From Acidobacteriaceae bacterium (GTDB lineage Bacteria; Acidobacteriota; Terriglobia; Terriglobales; Acidobacteriaceae): a DNA stretch of 12,819 nucleotides. Positions 4,490-12,793 of the stretch are shown here, in pieces. Location of the stretch: the NCBI GenBank assembly GCA_003133425.1, contig PKXI01000387.1, positions 407-13,225 on the forward strand, given 5' to 3'. Numbering within the stretch: the stretch's first letter is position 1; the number at the start of each line of letters is the position of its first letter. The notes below the pieces were generated by a model that saw only the letters and a list, made by a program, of their open reading frames with translations, was not told the origin of the DNA and did no database searches. The position numbers and the translations under genes were made by a program.

Positions 4490-7400
4490 ATGAAAATGAC
4501 GAATCAATGTTTTGGACAACGAGCCGGAACGATGCAACTTCTCGGAGCGCGGCATGGGTGGATGTACCTGGCATTGGCGCTTCTGTTGCTGTTCCCAGCA
4601 CTCAAGGCCTTCGCTCAGTACGAGAACGGAAGCCTGGTTGGAACCATCCACGACGCTTCGGGAGCTGCCGTTCCCGGCGTAACCGTTACGATTACAAACA
4701 GTGCCACGGGAGTCGCCATGGCGCAAAAGACGAACGAGTCGGGCGACTATGAGGTCCCGTCCCTTCGCGTTGGCTCTTATAACATCTCGGCAAGCGCCGC
4801 CGGCTACGCCAATGCGGTTGCCAAAGACATCAGCATCTCGATCGGCTCTCGTTTGCGCATCGACCTGGTTCTGAAGGTAGGCACTGCCCAGACCACGGTC
4901 GAGGTAAGCGGCGTGGCCTTGCAGTTGGAAACCGAATCGAGCCAGCGCAGCCAGACGATCACGGGCTTTCAAACTGAAGCTTTGCCGCTGGTAAGCCGGA
5001 ACTATTCCGACCTGGTGGATTACGTCACGGGTGCTCACGGTGCGCCGGCCGACGCGACCACCACCGCGGTCACCAGCTTGACGCGCGCCGGGTCGTTCAA
5101 CGTGAACGGCCAGCGCAGCATGTTCAACGATTACCTGATGGACGGCATGGACAACAATTCCTACGGCGAGAGCAACCAGGGCTTTGACAACCAGATCATC
5201 GCGCCTCCGCCTGACTCCGTCGCCCAGTTTGAAGTGGTGACCAACAACGAGAGCGCGGAGTATGGCCGCTCTTCCGGTGCCACGGTCAATGTTGCCACCA
5301 AGAGCGGCGGCAATCAATTCCACACCACGCTGTACGAGTTTCTTCGCAACACGGATCTCAACGCGTTCGGCTATATCAAGCCGATTGCCATCAACGCCAT
5401 CACCGGTGTGCAGTACCCGTTCTTCAAGCCGGTCTTCAACCGCAATCAGTTCGGCGCGAATTTCGGCGGCGCGATCATCAAGAACAGGTTCTTCTACTTC
5501 GTCGATTACGAGGGGTTCAGGCAGAAGCTCACGCCTACGGTGGTTGATACGGTTCCCACGACCAACGAGCTCAACGGCCAACTGGCCGTCGCCGTGCAGG
5601 ATCCCTGGAACCCAACTATTTCAATACCGGCGGGAACGCCGTATATTAATTGGCCCACTCAAGCCAAAGCCGATGCCGACACGACCGCTTTGCAGATTGC
5701 CGGACTATATAAGGCCGCACTGCCCGGAAAGTGCACGGTAACCGCCGGCTTATCCACAACGGGCGTGGCCACAAACGACTGCCCATTGAATGCGCCCTTC
5801 ACCGACCATGCGGACAAGGGTGATCTTCGCCTGGATTTCCAGCAGAGCCAGAATACTTCCTGGTTCCTGAAGGTGAGCGATCGCAAGGAAGTAGGCCATA
5901 ACTACAACCTTCTGCCCGAGCCGATCGATATGCAGACCAATGGCGAAATCCTGATTCACGACAGGCAGATTGCGCTCGGCTACACCCATCTGATGGGCGC
6001 CAACAAGATTCTGGACGCCCGCCTGGCGGTCTCCGGCACCAATGCCGGAAAGTGGACGTTCGCGATCGGCAGCACCGCGTTCCCCTCCGCCGCTATCCCT
6101 GGTCTGCCTAACATCTCCAATGTCTCCGGAGGCCTGCCCTCGATGGCCATCTCTGGCGGTTTTACCTCCTTTGGACGCCAGAGCACGAACCCGCAGTGGC
6201 AGAACCCGTCGCTGCTCGATCCCAAGATAAACTTCTCCTGGGTCAAGGGCAAGCACTCTCTCAAATTCGGCTATGAATATGAGAAAGTCTGGCAGGAGAT
6301 CGAGGACTCGAATCCGCTTTATGGCTCATTCACCTTCAACGGCGCCTACAGCGCGTGCACTTCGACGGGGTCGGGGGGATCGGGTTGTTCCGGCGGCACC
6401 GTGGCCGACACCTATTGGGCTGACTTCCTCTTCGGAGCAAGCAAAGCCTACTCGCTGGCGACCTACTACATCACCCATGTCTACCAGACCATGGACAGCG
6501 TGTACGCCCAGGACGACTGGAAGGTCGCCCCGAAGCTGACCCTGAATCTGGGATTGCGCTGGGAGTACGGTTCGCCCTGGTGGGAGCGGAATAACAACAT
6601 CTCCAACTTCAACCCGGCAACAGGCACCATGCTTACCCTGGCAAAGGGATACACGACAGCGAGCTCTCCACTCTGCGGTACAGTTGCTTGCATCGCTCCC
6701 TATAGCGGAGGCGGCGTGTATGGCAGGTCGCTGGTCAATCCAAACCTGAAGGACTATTCGCCACGTATTGGCTTTGCCTATGCGCTGACGAACAGCATTG
6801 CAATCCGCGGCGGCTACGGCACCGCATTTATCCACTACTGGCGTGCCGGCTCGGGCAACAATATCGCCATCAACGCCCCCTTTGCGCTTTATGTTTCGGT
6901 CACCAACCCGGCTGCGGTCACCACCGGTGGCGGCCTTAGCAACACCCCCGGCTACCAGAGGCTCAAGGCCGGCTTCCCTACAGGGCTGTCCACCACCTTC
7001 AGCGCCGGCACCGACAACATCGACTCCATTCCGCCTACCTCCAAGGATGGCTACGCCGAAAGCTACTTCCTGAGCGTACAGAAGACCTTGGCCAAGAACA
7101 TCCTTGTTGACCTTGCCTATGTGGGCAACCACGGCGTACACCTGCAGGGCTTCATCAACGCCAACCAGAAAAATCCCGCGAACGCCTTTGCCCGTCCCTA
7201 CCCGAACTGGGGCGGGTACTTGTACAACACCACCACGTTCAACAATGGCGACATCACCCAGGCTTTGAGCGAGTTCCACTCCATGTACAACTCGCTGCAA
7301 GCCCGCTACGAGCAGCGTTATACAGGCGGGTTAACATTGCTGAACTCCTTCACATGGTCGCACGACATGGATAACGCCTCGTCCACTCTCGAGGCCAACA

Positions 7401-8116
7401 CGCCGTGCCCGCAGAACGGTTATAACATCGAGGCCGACTACGGGCAATCGGACTATAACTTGCCGATCACCAATGTCACTTCGCTGGTTTATGACCTTCC
7501 GGTGGGGCATGGGCAACGTTTCCTGAGTGGCGCCAATGGCCTGGTGAATACCTTGCTGGGCGGATGGCAGATCAGCGTCGTGAACACCATGCAGGCCGGT
7601 ACGCCTTTCAACATTCAGTATTCGCCGGCCGCAGCAAATGCCGTTTCTCCGATGCTTACCCAGAACTGGCGCGGATTTAATGCATATCGCCCTAACCTCG
7701 TCTCCGGAGTCCCCTATATCCAGAGAACGCAACTCGCCAACGGAACGGTTCAATACATCAACGCGGCAGCTTTAACAATACCTTCAACCTATGTGGGCAA
7801 CGTCGCCGCCAACGGCCCATCGAGCCCATTTGGCAGCCTACCCAAGAACTATGGCCGTACGCCCGCGTTCTATGAGACCGACTTGGACTTCAACAAGAAA
7901 TTCAATACTCCGGTGGAGGGAATCAAGATCCAGTTCCGTTCGGAGTTCTACAACATCTTCAACCACACCAACCTCTACATGCCGGGTGGCTCGGGCGGTG
8001 GCACCGTCTCCGGTACTGCTAATAACAGCTCCGCACCCACCAGCCTGGGCGGCGGAACCATCACCGGCACGTGGGAGCCGCGCATTGTCCAGTTCGGCTT
8101 GAAGGTCATCTTCTAA
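4490..8116 (+). CDS. TonB-dependent receptor with carboxypeptidase-regulatory-like domain (Oar/SusC-like)
   Basis: A 1208-residue outer-membrane transporter that would take up a large substrate using TonB energy. A signal peptide with a hydrophobic core MYLALALLLLFPAL ends at AFA-Q (cleavage about 42/43). A carboxypeptidase-regulatory-like beta-sandwich follows (about 46-130, GSLVGTIHDASGAAVPGVTV at its start). Then comes a plug with FNVNGQRSMFNDYLMDGMDN and AEYGRSSGATVNVATKSGGN, both typical of this group, and then a long barrel. The last residues, GLKVIF, end in the aromatic residue needed for BAM insertion. ATG 4490 has GGAGG only four bases upstream; ATG 4496 is a near alternative. This architecture is strongly expanded in Acidobacteriota, and the substrate cannot be read from sequence. 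No SusD-type partner is in the window. A strong hairpin follows the gene. Confidence 0.93.
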   Translation: MKMTNQCFGQRAGTMQLLGARHGWMYLALALLLLFPALKAFAQYENGSLVGTIHDASGAAVPGVTVTITNSATGVAMAQKTNESGDYEVPSLRVGSYNISASAAGYANAVAKDISISIGSRLRIDLVLKVGTAQTTVEVSGVALQLETESSQRSQTITGFQTEALPLVSRNYSDLVDYVTGAHGAPADATTTAVTSLTRAGSFNVNGQRSMFNDYLMDGMDNNSYGESNQGFDNQIIAPPPDSVAQFEVVTNNESAEYGRSSGATVNVATKSGGNQFHTTLYEFLRNTDLNAFGYIKPIAINAITGVQYPFFKPVFNRNQFGANFGGAIIKNRFFYFVDYEGFRQKLTPTVVDTVPTTNELNGQLAVAVQDPWNPTISIPAGTPYINWPTQAKADADTTALQIAGLYKAALPGKCTVTAGLSTTGVATNDCPLNAPFTDHADKGDLRLDFQQSQNTSWFLKVSDRKEVGHNYNLLPEPIDMQTNGEILIHDRQIALGYTHLMGANKILDARLAVSGTNAGKWTFAIGSTAFPSAAIPGLPNISNVSGGLPSMAISGGFTSFGRQSTNPQWQNPSLLDPKINFSWVKGKHSLKFGYEYEKVWQEIEDSNPLYGSFTFNGAYSACTSTGSGGSGCSGGTVADTYWADFLFGASKAYSLATYYITHVYQTMDSVYAQDDWKVAPKLTLNLGLRWEYGSPWWERNNNISNFNPATGTMLTLAKGYTTASSPLCGTVACIAPYSGGGVYGRSLVNPNLKDYSPRIGFAYALTNSIAIRGGYGTAFIHYWRAGSGNNIAINAPFALYVSVTNPAAVTTGGGLSNTPGYQRLKAGFPTGLSTTFSAGTDNIDSIPPTSKDGYAESYFLSVQKTLAKNILVDLAYVGNHGVHLQGFINANQKNPANAFARPYPNWGGYLYNTTTFNNGDITQALSEFHSMYNSLQARYEQRYTGGLTLLNSFTWSHDMDNASSTLEANTPCPQNGYNIEADYGQSDYNLPITNVTSLVYDLPVGHGQRFLSGANGLVNTLLGGWQISVVNTMQAGTPFNIQYSPAAANAVSPMLTQNWRGFNAYRPNLVSGVPYIQRTQLANGTVQYINAAALTIPSTYVGNVAANGPSSPFGSLPKNYGRTPAFYETDLDFNKKFNTPVEGIKIQFRSEFYNIFNHTNLYMPGGSGGGTVSGTANNSSAPTSLGGGTITGTWEPRIVQFGLKVIF

Positions 8117-8130
8117 CCCGAAAGAAACAG

Positions 8131-8175
8131 GTGTGCCAGCTGCTCTCTGCGGCTGGCACACTCTTGATTCTGTTC
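8131..8175 (+). terminator. Intrinsic terminator after the receptor gene
   Basis: GTGTGCCAGC (8131-8140) and GCTGGCACAC (8152-8161) form a perfect 10-bp stem with an 11-base loop, 14 bases after the TAA. TCTTGATTCTGTT follows, a U-rich but broken tract. It separates the receptor from the glp genes. The rest of the 8176-8416 gap holds only the glpD ribosome site; no clear promoter was picked out. Confidence 0.65.
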
Positions 8176-8416
8176 CCTTCGCCCCTGGGCTAGCGGGGAC
8201 TTTTTACGCACGAATGGGTGCGGAACGATTCGAACGAAACAGAAATGCCCACAAGCGGCGTGTTCAGGAGCATCGCAGCCCAAAGATAAGGTCATTCAGC
8301 ACTTGATCCAGACAACGCTGCTCGTGTTCTATGAATATGAGTGCCGTCGCGTGCAGCAGAGTGCATCCTGACTGGTTTCGGGCCTGGGATCGTGTCCGGG
8401 GCTGGGAGAGATAGCA

Positions 8417-9997
8417 ATGACGACGAGAGCAGACATCCTGCGCGAACTTGGCCGGCAGGCGGAACCTTGGGATGTGTTAGTGATCGGGGGCGGGGCCAGC
8501 GGCCTGGGCGCCGCGGTTGAGGCCGCTTCCCGTGGTTATCGCACCCTCCTGGTCGAGCGATCCGACTTCGCAAAAGGAACTTCGAGCCGAAGCACGAAGC
8601 TCGTGCATGGCGGCGTTCGCTACCTCGAACAGCTTAATCTGACGCTTGTGACAGACGCCTTGCGGGAGCGCGGCCACATGCTGAGGAACGCGCCGCACCT
8701 GGTCCACGATCAGCAGTTCGTCGTTCCGGCTTACAGTTATACTTCCATTCCCTACTATGGCTTCGGGCTCAAGGTATATGAACTGCTATCCGGCAAGTTG
8801 TCCTTTGGACGCTCAGAGATTCTTTCTGCCAAGGGCACCCTGGAGAAATTGCCGGGGCTTATCGGAGAGGGTCTTCGCGGGGGCATTCTCTATCATGATG
8901 GGCAATTTGACGATGCCCGATACGCCATTTCCCTGCTGCGCACTTTTCAGGATTTGGGCGGAACTGCGATCAACTATGTTGAAGCAGTTGGTTTGCTGCA
9001 GAGCGGCGGAAAGACAATCGGCATCCAGGCGCGTGACCGGGAAGATGACGCCGCCTTCGATCTGCGTGCAAAGGCCGTGATTAATGCCTGCGGCGTCTTT
9101 TCGGAAGAGACGCTTTCGATGGATGGTGGCGCGCATGAATCGTTGCTTACTGTCAGCCAGGGGACCCATTTCGTCTTGCCGCATTCCTTGCTGGCCGGCA
9201 CCGCTGCACTCATGATTCCAAAAACGGCCGACGGCCGTGTACTCTTCGCCATTCCGTGGCACGGAGCCACAATTGTTGGAACAACAGATGAATCCGTCGA
9301 TCGAGCATCCACTGAGCCACGGGCCCTTGTCTCGGAAAAGAAATTTCTCCTCGACCATATCGCCCGCTACTTTGGCCGCAGGCCAGACCCAAAAGAGATT
9401 CTCAGCATATGGTCCGGCTTACGGCCCCTCGTGAAAAAGGGCGGCGTCAAGACGTCGCAGTTATCGAGAGACCACACCATTCTGGTTTCTCAATCCGGCC
9501 TGATTACGGTAACCGGAGGCAAGTGGACCACCTATCGGCGCATGGGACAGGATACGATCAATCGCGCCTGCGATGTCGCCTCGCTCCCCTCGCGGCCGTC
9601 GCGAACACTGGAGTTGAAGATTCACGGCTGGACTATGGATCCGACAGGAACGGCATCCGAGTGGGAGCGCGTCTACGGCGCGGATCTGCCGTTCCTTTGT
9701 GCGCTTTCATCAGAGGATGCCGGCCTCAATGCTCTTCTTCATCCGCGCCTTCCCTTCAGGGAACGCGAAGTTGTCTGGGCCGCGCGTTATGAGATGGCAC
9801 GCACGGTGGAGGATGTGCTTGCCCGGCGTACCCGCGCACTTTTCCTTGACGCGCGCGCGGCCATTGAAGCTGCGCCTGAAGTCGCCCGCCTTCTGACCCG
9901 GGAGTTGAAAAGAAGTGAAACCTGGAGAGAAAAGGACCTTGCGGACTTTCTTGGAGTTGCGAGTGGCTATGTCTACCGGGAAAGCGACATGGCATGA
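8417..9997 (+). CDS. glpD: FAD-dependent glycerol-3-phosphate dehydrogenase
   Basis: A 526-residue flavoprotein that oxidises sn-glycerol 3-phosphate to dihydroxyacetone phosphate at the inner face of the membrane and passes electrons to quinone. The FAD dinucleotide motif is VIGGGASGLG (22-31). The family signature FAKGTSSRSTKLVHGGVRYL (51-70) is almost textbook GlpD. Further family blocks are FAIPWHGATIVGTTDES (277-293), SGLRPLV (333-339, with the substrate-binding Arg) and TGGKWTTYRRMG (366-377). Length is within the GlpD/GlpA range, and a C-terminal GlpD-type helical domain is present. GGAGAG lies about seven bases before the ATG. The transporter gene glpT follows on the same strand after about 205 bp, which supports the role. 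No frameshift or loss is seen. Confidence 0.93.
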   Translation: MTTRADILRELGRQAEPWDVLVIGGGASGLGAAVEAASRGYRTLLVERSDFAKGTSSRSTKLVHGGVRYLEQLNLTLVTDALRERGHMLRNAPHLVHDQQFVVPAYSYTSIPYYGFGLKVYELLSGKLSFGRSEILSAKGTLEKLPGLIGEGLRGGILYHDGQFDDARYAISLLRTFQDLGGTAINYVEAVGLLQSGGKTIGIQARDREDDAAFDLRAKAVINACGVFSEETLSMDGGAHESLLTVSQGTHFVLPHSLLAGTAALMIPKTADGRVLFAIPWHGATIVGTTDESVDRASTEPRALVSEKKFLLDHIARYFGRRPDPKEILSIWSGLRPLVKKGGVKTSQLSRDHTILVSQSGLITVTGGKWTTYRRMGQDTINRACDVASLPSRPSRTLELKIHGWTMDPTGTASEWERVYGADLPFLCALSSEDAGLNALLHPRLPFREREVVWAARYEMARTVEDVLARRTRALFLDARAAIEAAPEVARLLTRELKRSETWREKDLADFLGVASGYVYRESDMA

Positions 9998-10094
9998 AGA
10001 GACTGCTCTGCAGCCAAGACGAGCCAATCAAAGGTTCAGGCGGCTACATAAAAGTACTCTATGCAAAGGCTCTCTTCCCAGCGTTCCTGGCGAG

Positions 10095-10124
10095 CTCAGC
10101 GTGAATGATGTTCACCGCGCTGAG
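10095..10124. promoter_or_regulatory. Composite palindrome next to the glpT promoter
   Basis: CTCAGC (10095-10100) pairs with GCTGAG (10119-10124). Inside, GTGAA (10101-10105) pairs with TTCAC (10111-10115) around TGATG. The dyad ends where the -35 region of the glpT promoter would lie. No T-run follows, so an operator is more likely than a terminator. GTGA-N7-TCAC recalls a CRP-type site but the spacer is one base too long. Confidence 0.45.
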
Positions 10125-10150
10125 AACTGATGAGAGCCGATACTTATAAT
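10121..10150 (+). promoter_or_regulatory. glpT promoter candidate with perfect -10 box
   Basis: TATAAT at 10145-10150 is a perfect -10 box, 53 bp before the glpT ATG. The -35 region has only a weak match (TGAGAA at 10121-10126, 18-bp spacing), which is the pattern of an activator-dependent or regulated promoter. The palindrome at 10095-10124 overlaps this position. Confidence 0.45.
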
Positions 10151-10202
10151 GGCTTAGTCCAATTATCCAGATTCAATCGTTGTAGATACAGTGAGGCTTT
10201 TC

Positions 10203-11546
10203 ATGACTTGGAATTTTCCATTCCTCAGGCCGGCCGCGCATATTGCCAGGCTTCCCGAAGAGCAGATCAAGCGAGTCTATCCGCGGTTGCGATGGCAGAT
10301 TATGGAATCCACGTTTATTGGATACGCCATTTTCTACTTGGTCCGAAATAATCTCCCGGTTGTCTCCAAAGAGATAGGACAATCTCTTGGTTATAGCAAA
10401 GGGCAGATCGGAGATCTGCTCGCGGTAACCGCAATATCCTATGGCGTTGGGAAGTTCCTCATGGGCGCGTGGTCGGATCGCAGCAACCCACGCTACTTTA
10501 TGCCTCTTGGATTGGTCTTTACGGCTCTCTGCAATTTCGCCTTCGCAAGCGCAAGCAGTTACCCGATTCACATGGCTCTGTGGGCATTGAACGGCTTGGG
10601 ACAAAGTATGGGATGGGCCCCATGCGGGCGCTCACTGGGCCACTGGTACAGTATCGGTGAGAGGGGAACGAAGTTTGCGTTCTGGAACGTCGCGCAGAAT
10701 GTGGGAGGAGGACTCACCGGCCTCATCGTCGCCTACAGCACATCGTTGCTTGGATGGCGTTCGGCATTTTATGTTCCAGGAATACTGGCGATCATCTGCG
10801 CAATCTATCTCTTGATACGACTCAGGGATACGCCGCAGTCTGTAGGCCTTCCGCCCATCGAGGAATATCGCAATGACTATCCTGCCGGCAATCACACTAA
10901 CACTGAAGCGGAACTCGGCACGCGCGATCTGCTGGTAAATTACATCCTCAAGAATCGTTATATCTGGCTTTTCGCCGGCGCCAATTTCTTTACGTATATC
11001 GCCCGGTACGCAATGCTCGATTGGGGGCCCACTTACTTGAAAGAGGTGAAGCACGCGAGCCTCGGAGAAGGTGGAGTAAGTACCGCGGCACTGGAGTTTT
11101 CCGCTATCTTCAGTAGCATCGCCGTAGGTTGGTTATCCGACAAGCTCGGCGGCCGCCGTGGAATGATCAGCACGCTCTGCATGATTCCCGTATTTCTTGC
11201 CTATGTAGGAATCTTGTGCAGTCCAGACAATAAGCTATGGCTCGACCTTATCCTGTTTGGAGTCATCGGATTCTTTGTCTATCCGACTATTCTGTTGCTT
11301 GTCGTGAGCGCGCTGGACTTCACTTCAAAGAAGGCGGTCGGCACCGCGGCCGGCCTCATCGGCCTCTTTGGCTACGTGGGACGGGTGGTAGAGGGAAAAG
11401 GAATTGGTGTTCTGGCTGAACGATACGGCTGGAATGCGGCACTTGATGCGGTCTTGGCGGCGACCTTCCTGTCAATTGTGCTTCTATCTTTGTCGTGGAG
11501 ACTCTCGCCGCGCGACGTGAAGGCAATTCATTCCAGAAACTCATGA
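10203..11546 (+). CDS. glpT: GlpT-like organophosphate:phosphate antiporter (MFS)
   Basis: A 447-residue, 12-helix inner-membrane protein of the OPA branch of the major facilitator superfamily, which exchanges glycerol 3-phosphate or related organophosphates for phosphate. Blocks shared with E. coli GlpT run the whole length: MGAWSDRSNPRYFMPLGL (87-104), MGWAPCGRS (136-144), LRDTPQSVGLPPIEEYRNDY (207-226), DWGPTYLKEVKH (273-284) and GTAAGLIGLFGYVG. The two phosphate-binding arginines are kept (R48 in FYLVRNN and R268 in YIARYAMLDW), as is the Lys of GVGKF (K84). Two basic pocket residues are not: the Lys after R45 of E. coli is N49, and His165 is Q165. ATG 10203 has GAGG six bases upstream; an in-frame GTG at 10191 is less likely. 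The glpD gene upstream supports glycerol 3-phosphate as substrate. Confidence 0.88.
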   Translation: MTWNFPFLRPAAHIARLPEEQIKRVYPRLRWQIMESTFIGYAIFYLVRNNLPVVSKEIGQSLGYSKGQIGDLLAVTAISYGVGKFLMGAWSDRSNPRYFMPLGLVFTALCNFAFASASSYPIHMALWALNGLGQSMGWAPCGRSLGHWYSIGERGTKFAFWNVAQNVGGGLTGLIVAYSTSLLGWRSAFYVPGILAIICAIYLLIRLRDTPQSVGLPPIEEYRNDYPAGNHTNTEAELGTRDLLVNYILKNRYIWLFAGANFFTYIARYAMLDWGPTYLKEVKHASLGEGGVSTAALEFSAIFSSIAVGWLSDKLGGRRGMISTLCMIPVFLAYVGILCSPDNKLWLDLILFGVIGFFVYPTILLLVVSALDFTSKKAVGTAAGLIGLFGYVGRVVEGKGIGVLAERYGWNAALDAVLAATFLSIVLLSLSWRLSPRDVKAIHSRNS

Positions 11547-11583
11547 TTTCTGCATCTGGAGGCAGGCGCGGACACCTTGGGCA

Positions 11584-11611
11584 TTGACGAGAGCCTGCGC
11601 GCTGTTACAGA
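11584..11611 (+). promoter_or_regulatory. Weak promoter candidate for the LacI-family gene
   Basis: TTGACG (11584-11589) and TACAGA (11606-11611) are spaced 16 bp apart, 41 bp before the GTG start. The -35 box is good and the -10 box is poor. The gene could equally be read through from glpT, since no terminator with a T-run is seen between them. Confidence 0.25.
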
Positions 11612-11652
11612 CTGAGGTCGATAGTACATGCCTGAGATGAAAAGAGTGTGCC

Positions 11653-12747
11653 GTGTTTAATAAAGACAATGGCAAGGCGGATGGAACTGCGCACCCCGGC
11701 ACTTCGAAGCAAGGTCTTCGCCAACCTTCAATCAAGGACATCGCGCGGCTGGCACGGGTATCGCACCCGACAGTTTCCCGCGCTTTGCAGAACAGCCCGC
11801 TCGTGAATGCCAAGACCGCCGAAAAGATCCGGAAGATCGCAAAAGAGTCGGGCTATCGCGCCAGCGCTGTTGCACGCGGTCTCGTTACCAGGCGGACGCG
11901 CACAATCGGACTTGTTGTCACAACGGTCGCCGATCCCTTTACGAGCGAGGTCGTCACCGGAATCGAGCAAACCGCTAACGATCATGGCTACTGCGTGTTT
12001 CTGGCCGACTCGAACGCCGATCCCGATCGCGAAAGAAAGATAGTCCAATCGTTCGCAGAACAGCGCGTGGATGGCATCATCGTTACTTCTTCTCGCGTGG
12101 GTGCTTTATACCTCCCCCTCTTGTCAGAGATGATGGTGCCAATTGTCCTGGTAAACGATCAACATCCCGGTGCGTTTGTCCACTCCGTAATGATCTGCAA
12201 TCAGGATGGAAGCCGCGCGGTGACCGAACATCTGGTTGGGCTAGGTCATCGGCGAATTGCTTATATCGGCGACCAGTTCGGTTATCAGTCGGATACGGAG
12301 CGCTTCGCAGGTTACCGGGAGGCTCTGAACGCGGCCGCAATTCCGTTTCTTCCCGAGCTCGTGGTTCGCGGCGATGGTAAACCGGAAGCGGCCATGCGCG
12401 CAATGGATGAGTTGTTGGCGCTGAAAGGCCCTCCAACGGCGGTTTGCTGCTATAACGATATGTCGGCCTTGGGAGCGATGCGGTCGATTCATATGCAGGG
12501 GCTGCGCGTACCCGAGGATATTTCCATAGCGGGTTTCGATGATCTGTTCGTCGCATCCTACACCCAGCCGCCGCTGACGACGGTCCGTCAGCCTATGCGC
12601 CGCATGGGGCAGTTGGCGATGGAGAACCTTATCAAGCTGATGTCGGGCCAGGAATCGGTGGTCAGAATCAAGATCAATGCGGAATTGATTGTGCGGGAAT
12701 CGACGGCCAGGGTTAGTACGCGTAGACCCGCAATCGCCAAACGCTAA
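11653..12747 (+). CDS. LacI-family transcriptional regulator
   Basis: A 364-residue repressor or activator. The helix-turn-helix is at 26-45 (SIKDIARLARVSHPTVSRAL), followed by the hinge SAVARGLVTRRTRTIGLVV (71-89). A periplasmic-binding-protein-like sensor domain follows with DPFTSEVVTGIEQTANDHGY, HRRIAYIGDQFGYQSDTERF and SIAGFDDLFVASYTQPPLTT, all standard family blocks. It should bind palindromic DNA as a dimer and respond to a small sugar-like ligand. The N-terminal 25 residues before the helix-turn-helix are longer than usual. The GTG at 11653 is chosen because no in-frame ATG is near; AAAAGAG lies upstream as a modest ribosome site. A 10-codon ORF (ATG 11628, TAA 11658-11660) overlaps this start. 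It follows glpT by 106 bp and may regulate glpD-glpT, the receptor, or both. Confidence 0.93.
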   Translation: MFNKDNGKADGTAHPGTSKQGLRQPSIKDIARLARVSHPTVSRALQNSPLVNAKTAEKIRKIAKESGYRASAVARGLVTRRTRTIGLVVTTVADPFTSEVVTGIEQTANDHGYCVFLADSNADPDRERKIVQSFAEQRVDGIIVTSSRVGALYLPLLSEMMVPIVLVNDQHPGAFVHSVMICNQDGSRAVTEHLVGLGHRRIAYIGDQFGYQSDTERFAGYREALNAAAIPFLPELVVRGDGKPEAAMRAMDELLALKGPPTAVCCYNDMSALGAMRSIHMQGLRVPEDISIAGFDDLFVASYTQPPLTTVRQPMRRMGQLAMENLIKLMSGQESVVRIKINAELIVRESTARVSTRRPAIAKR

Positions 12748-12772
12748 TGGCTTTGTACAAGCAGTGAAACCC

Positions 12773-12793
12773 ACTGACCCTTAGGGCAGTTTT
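12773..12793 (+). terminator. Candidate terminator after the LacI-family gene
   Basis: ACTG (12773-12776) and CCC (12778-12780) pair with GGG (12784-12786) and CAGT (12787-12790) around a TTA loop with one bulged A. TTT follows, giving TTTT from 12790. It lies 25 bases after the TAA. The stem is short, so confidence is moderate. Confidence 0.45.

Noticed and set aside
4436..5581. Long open frame of 381 codons on the minus strand, and a similar one at 6326-7300
   Set aside because: Both lie wholly opposite the receptor gene, show repetitive Arg/Val/Gly composition and no family motif. They are shadows of a high-GC gene.
8303..8335. TTGATC with a TATGAA box before glpD as a promoter
   Set aside because: No -10 match at an acceptable spacing; the fit is too poor to report.
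11562..11598. GCAGGC/GCCTGC inverted repeat after glpT
   Set aside because: Short arms, a 25-base loop and no T-run; not a convincing terminator.
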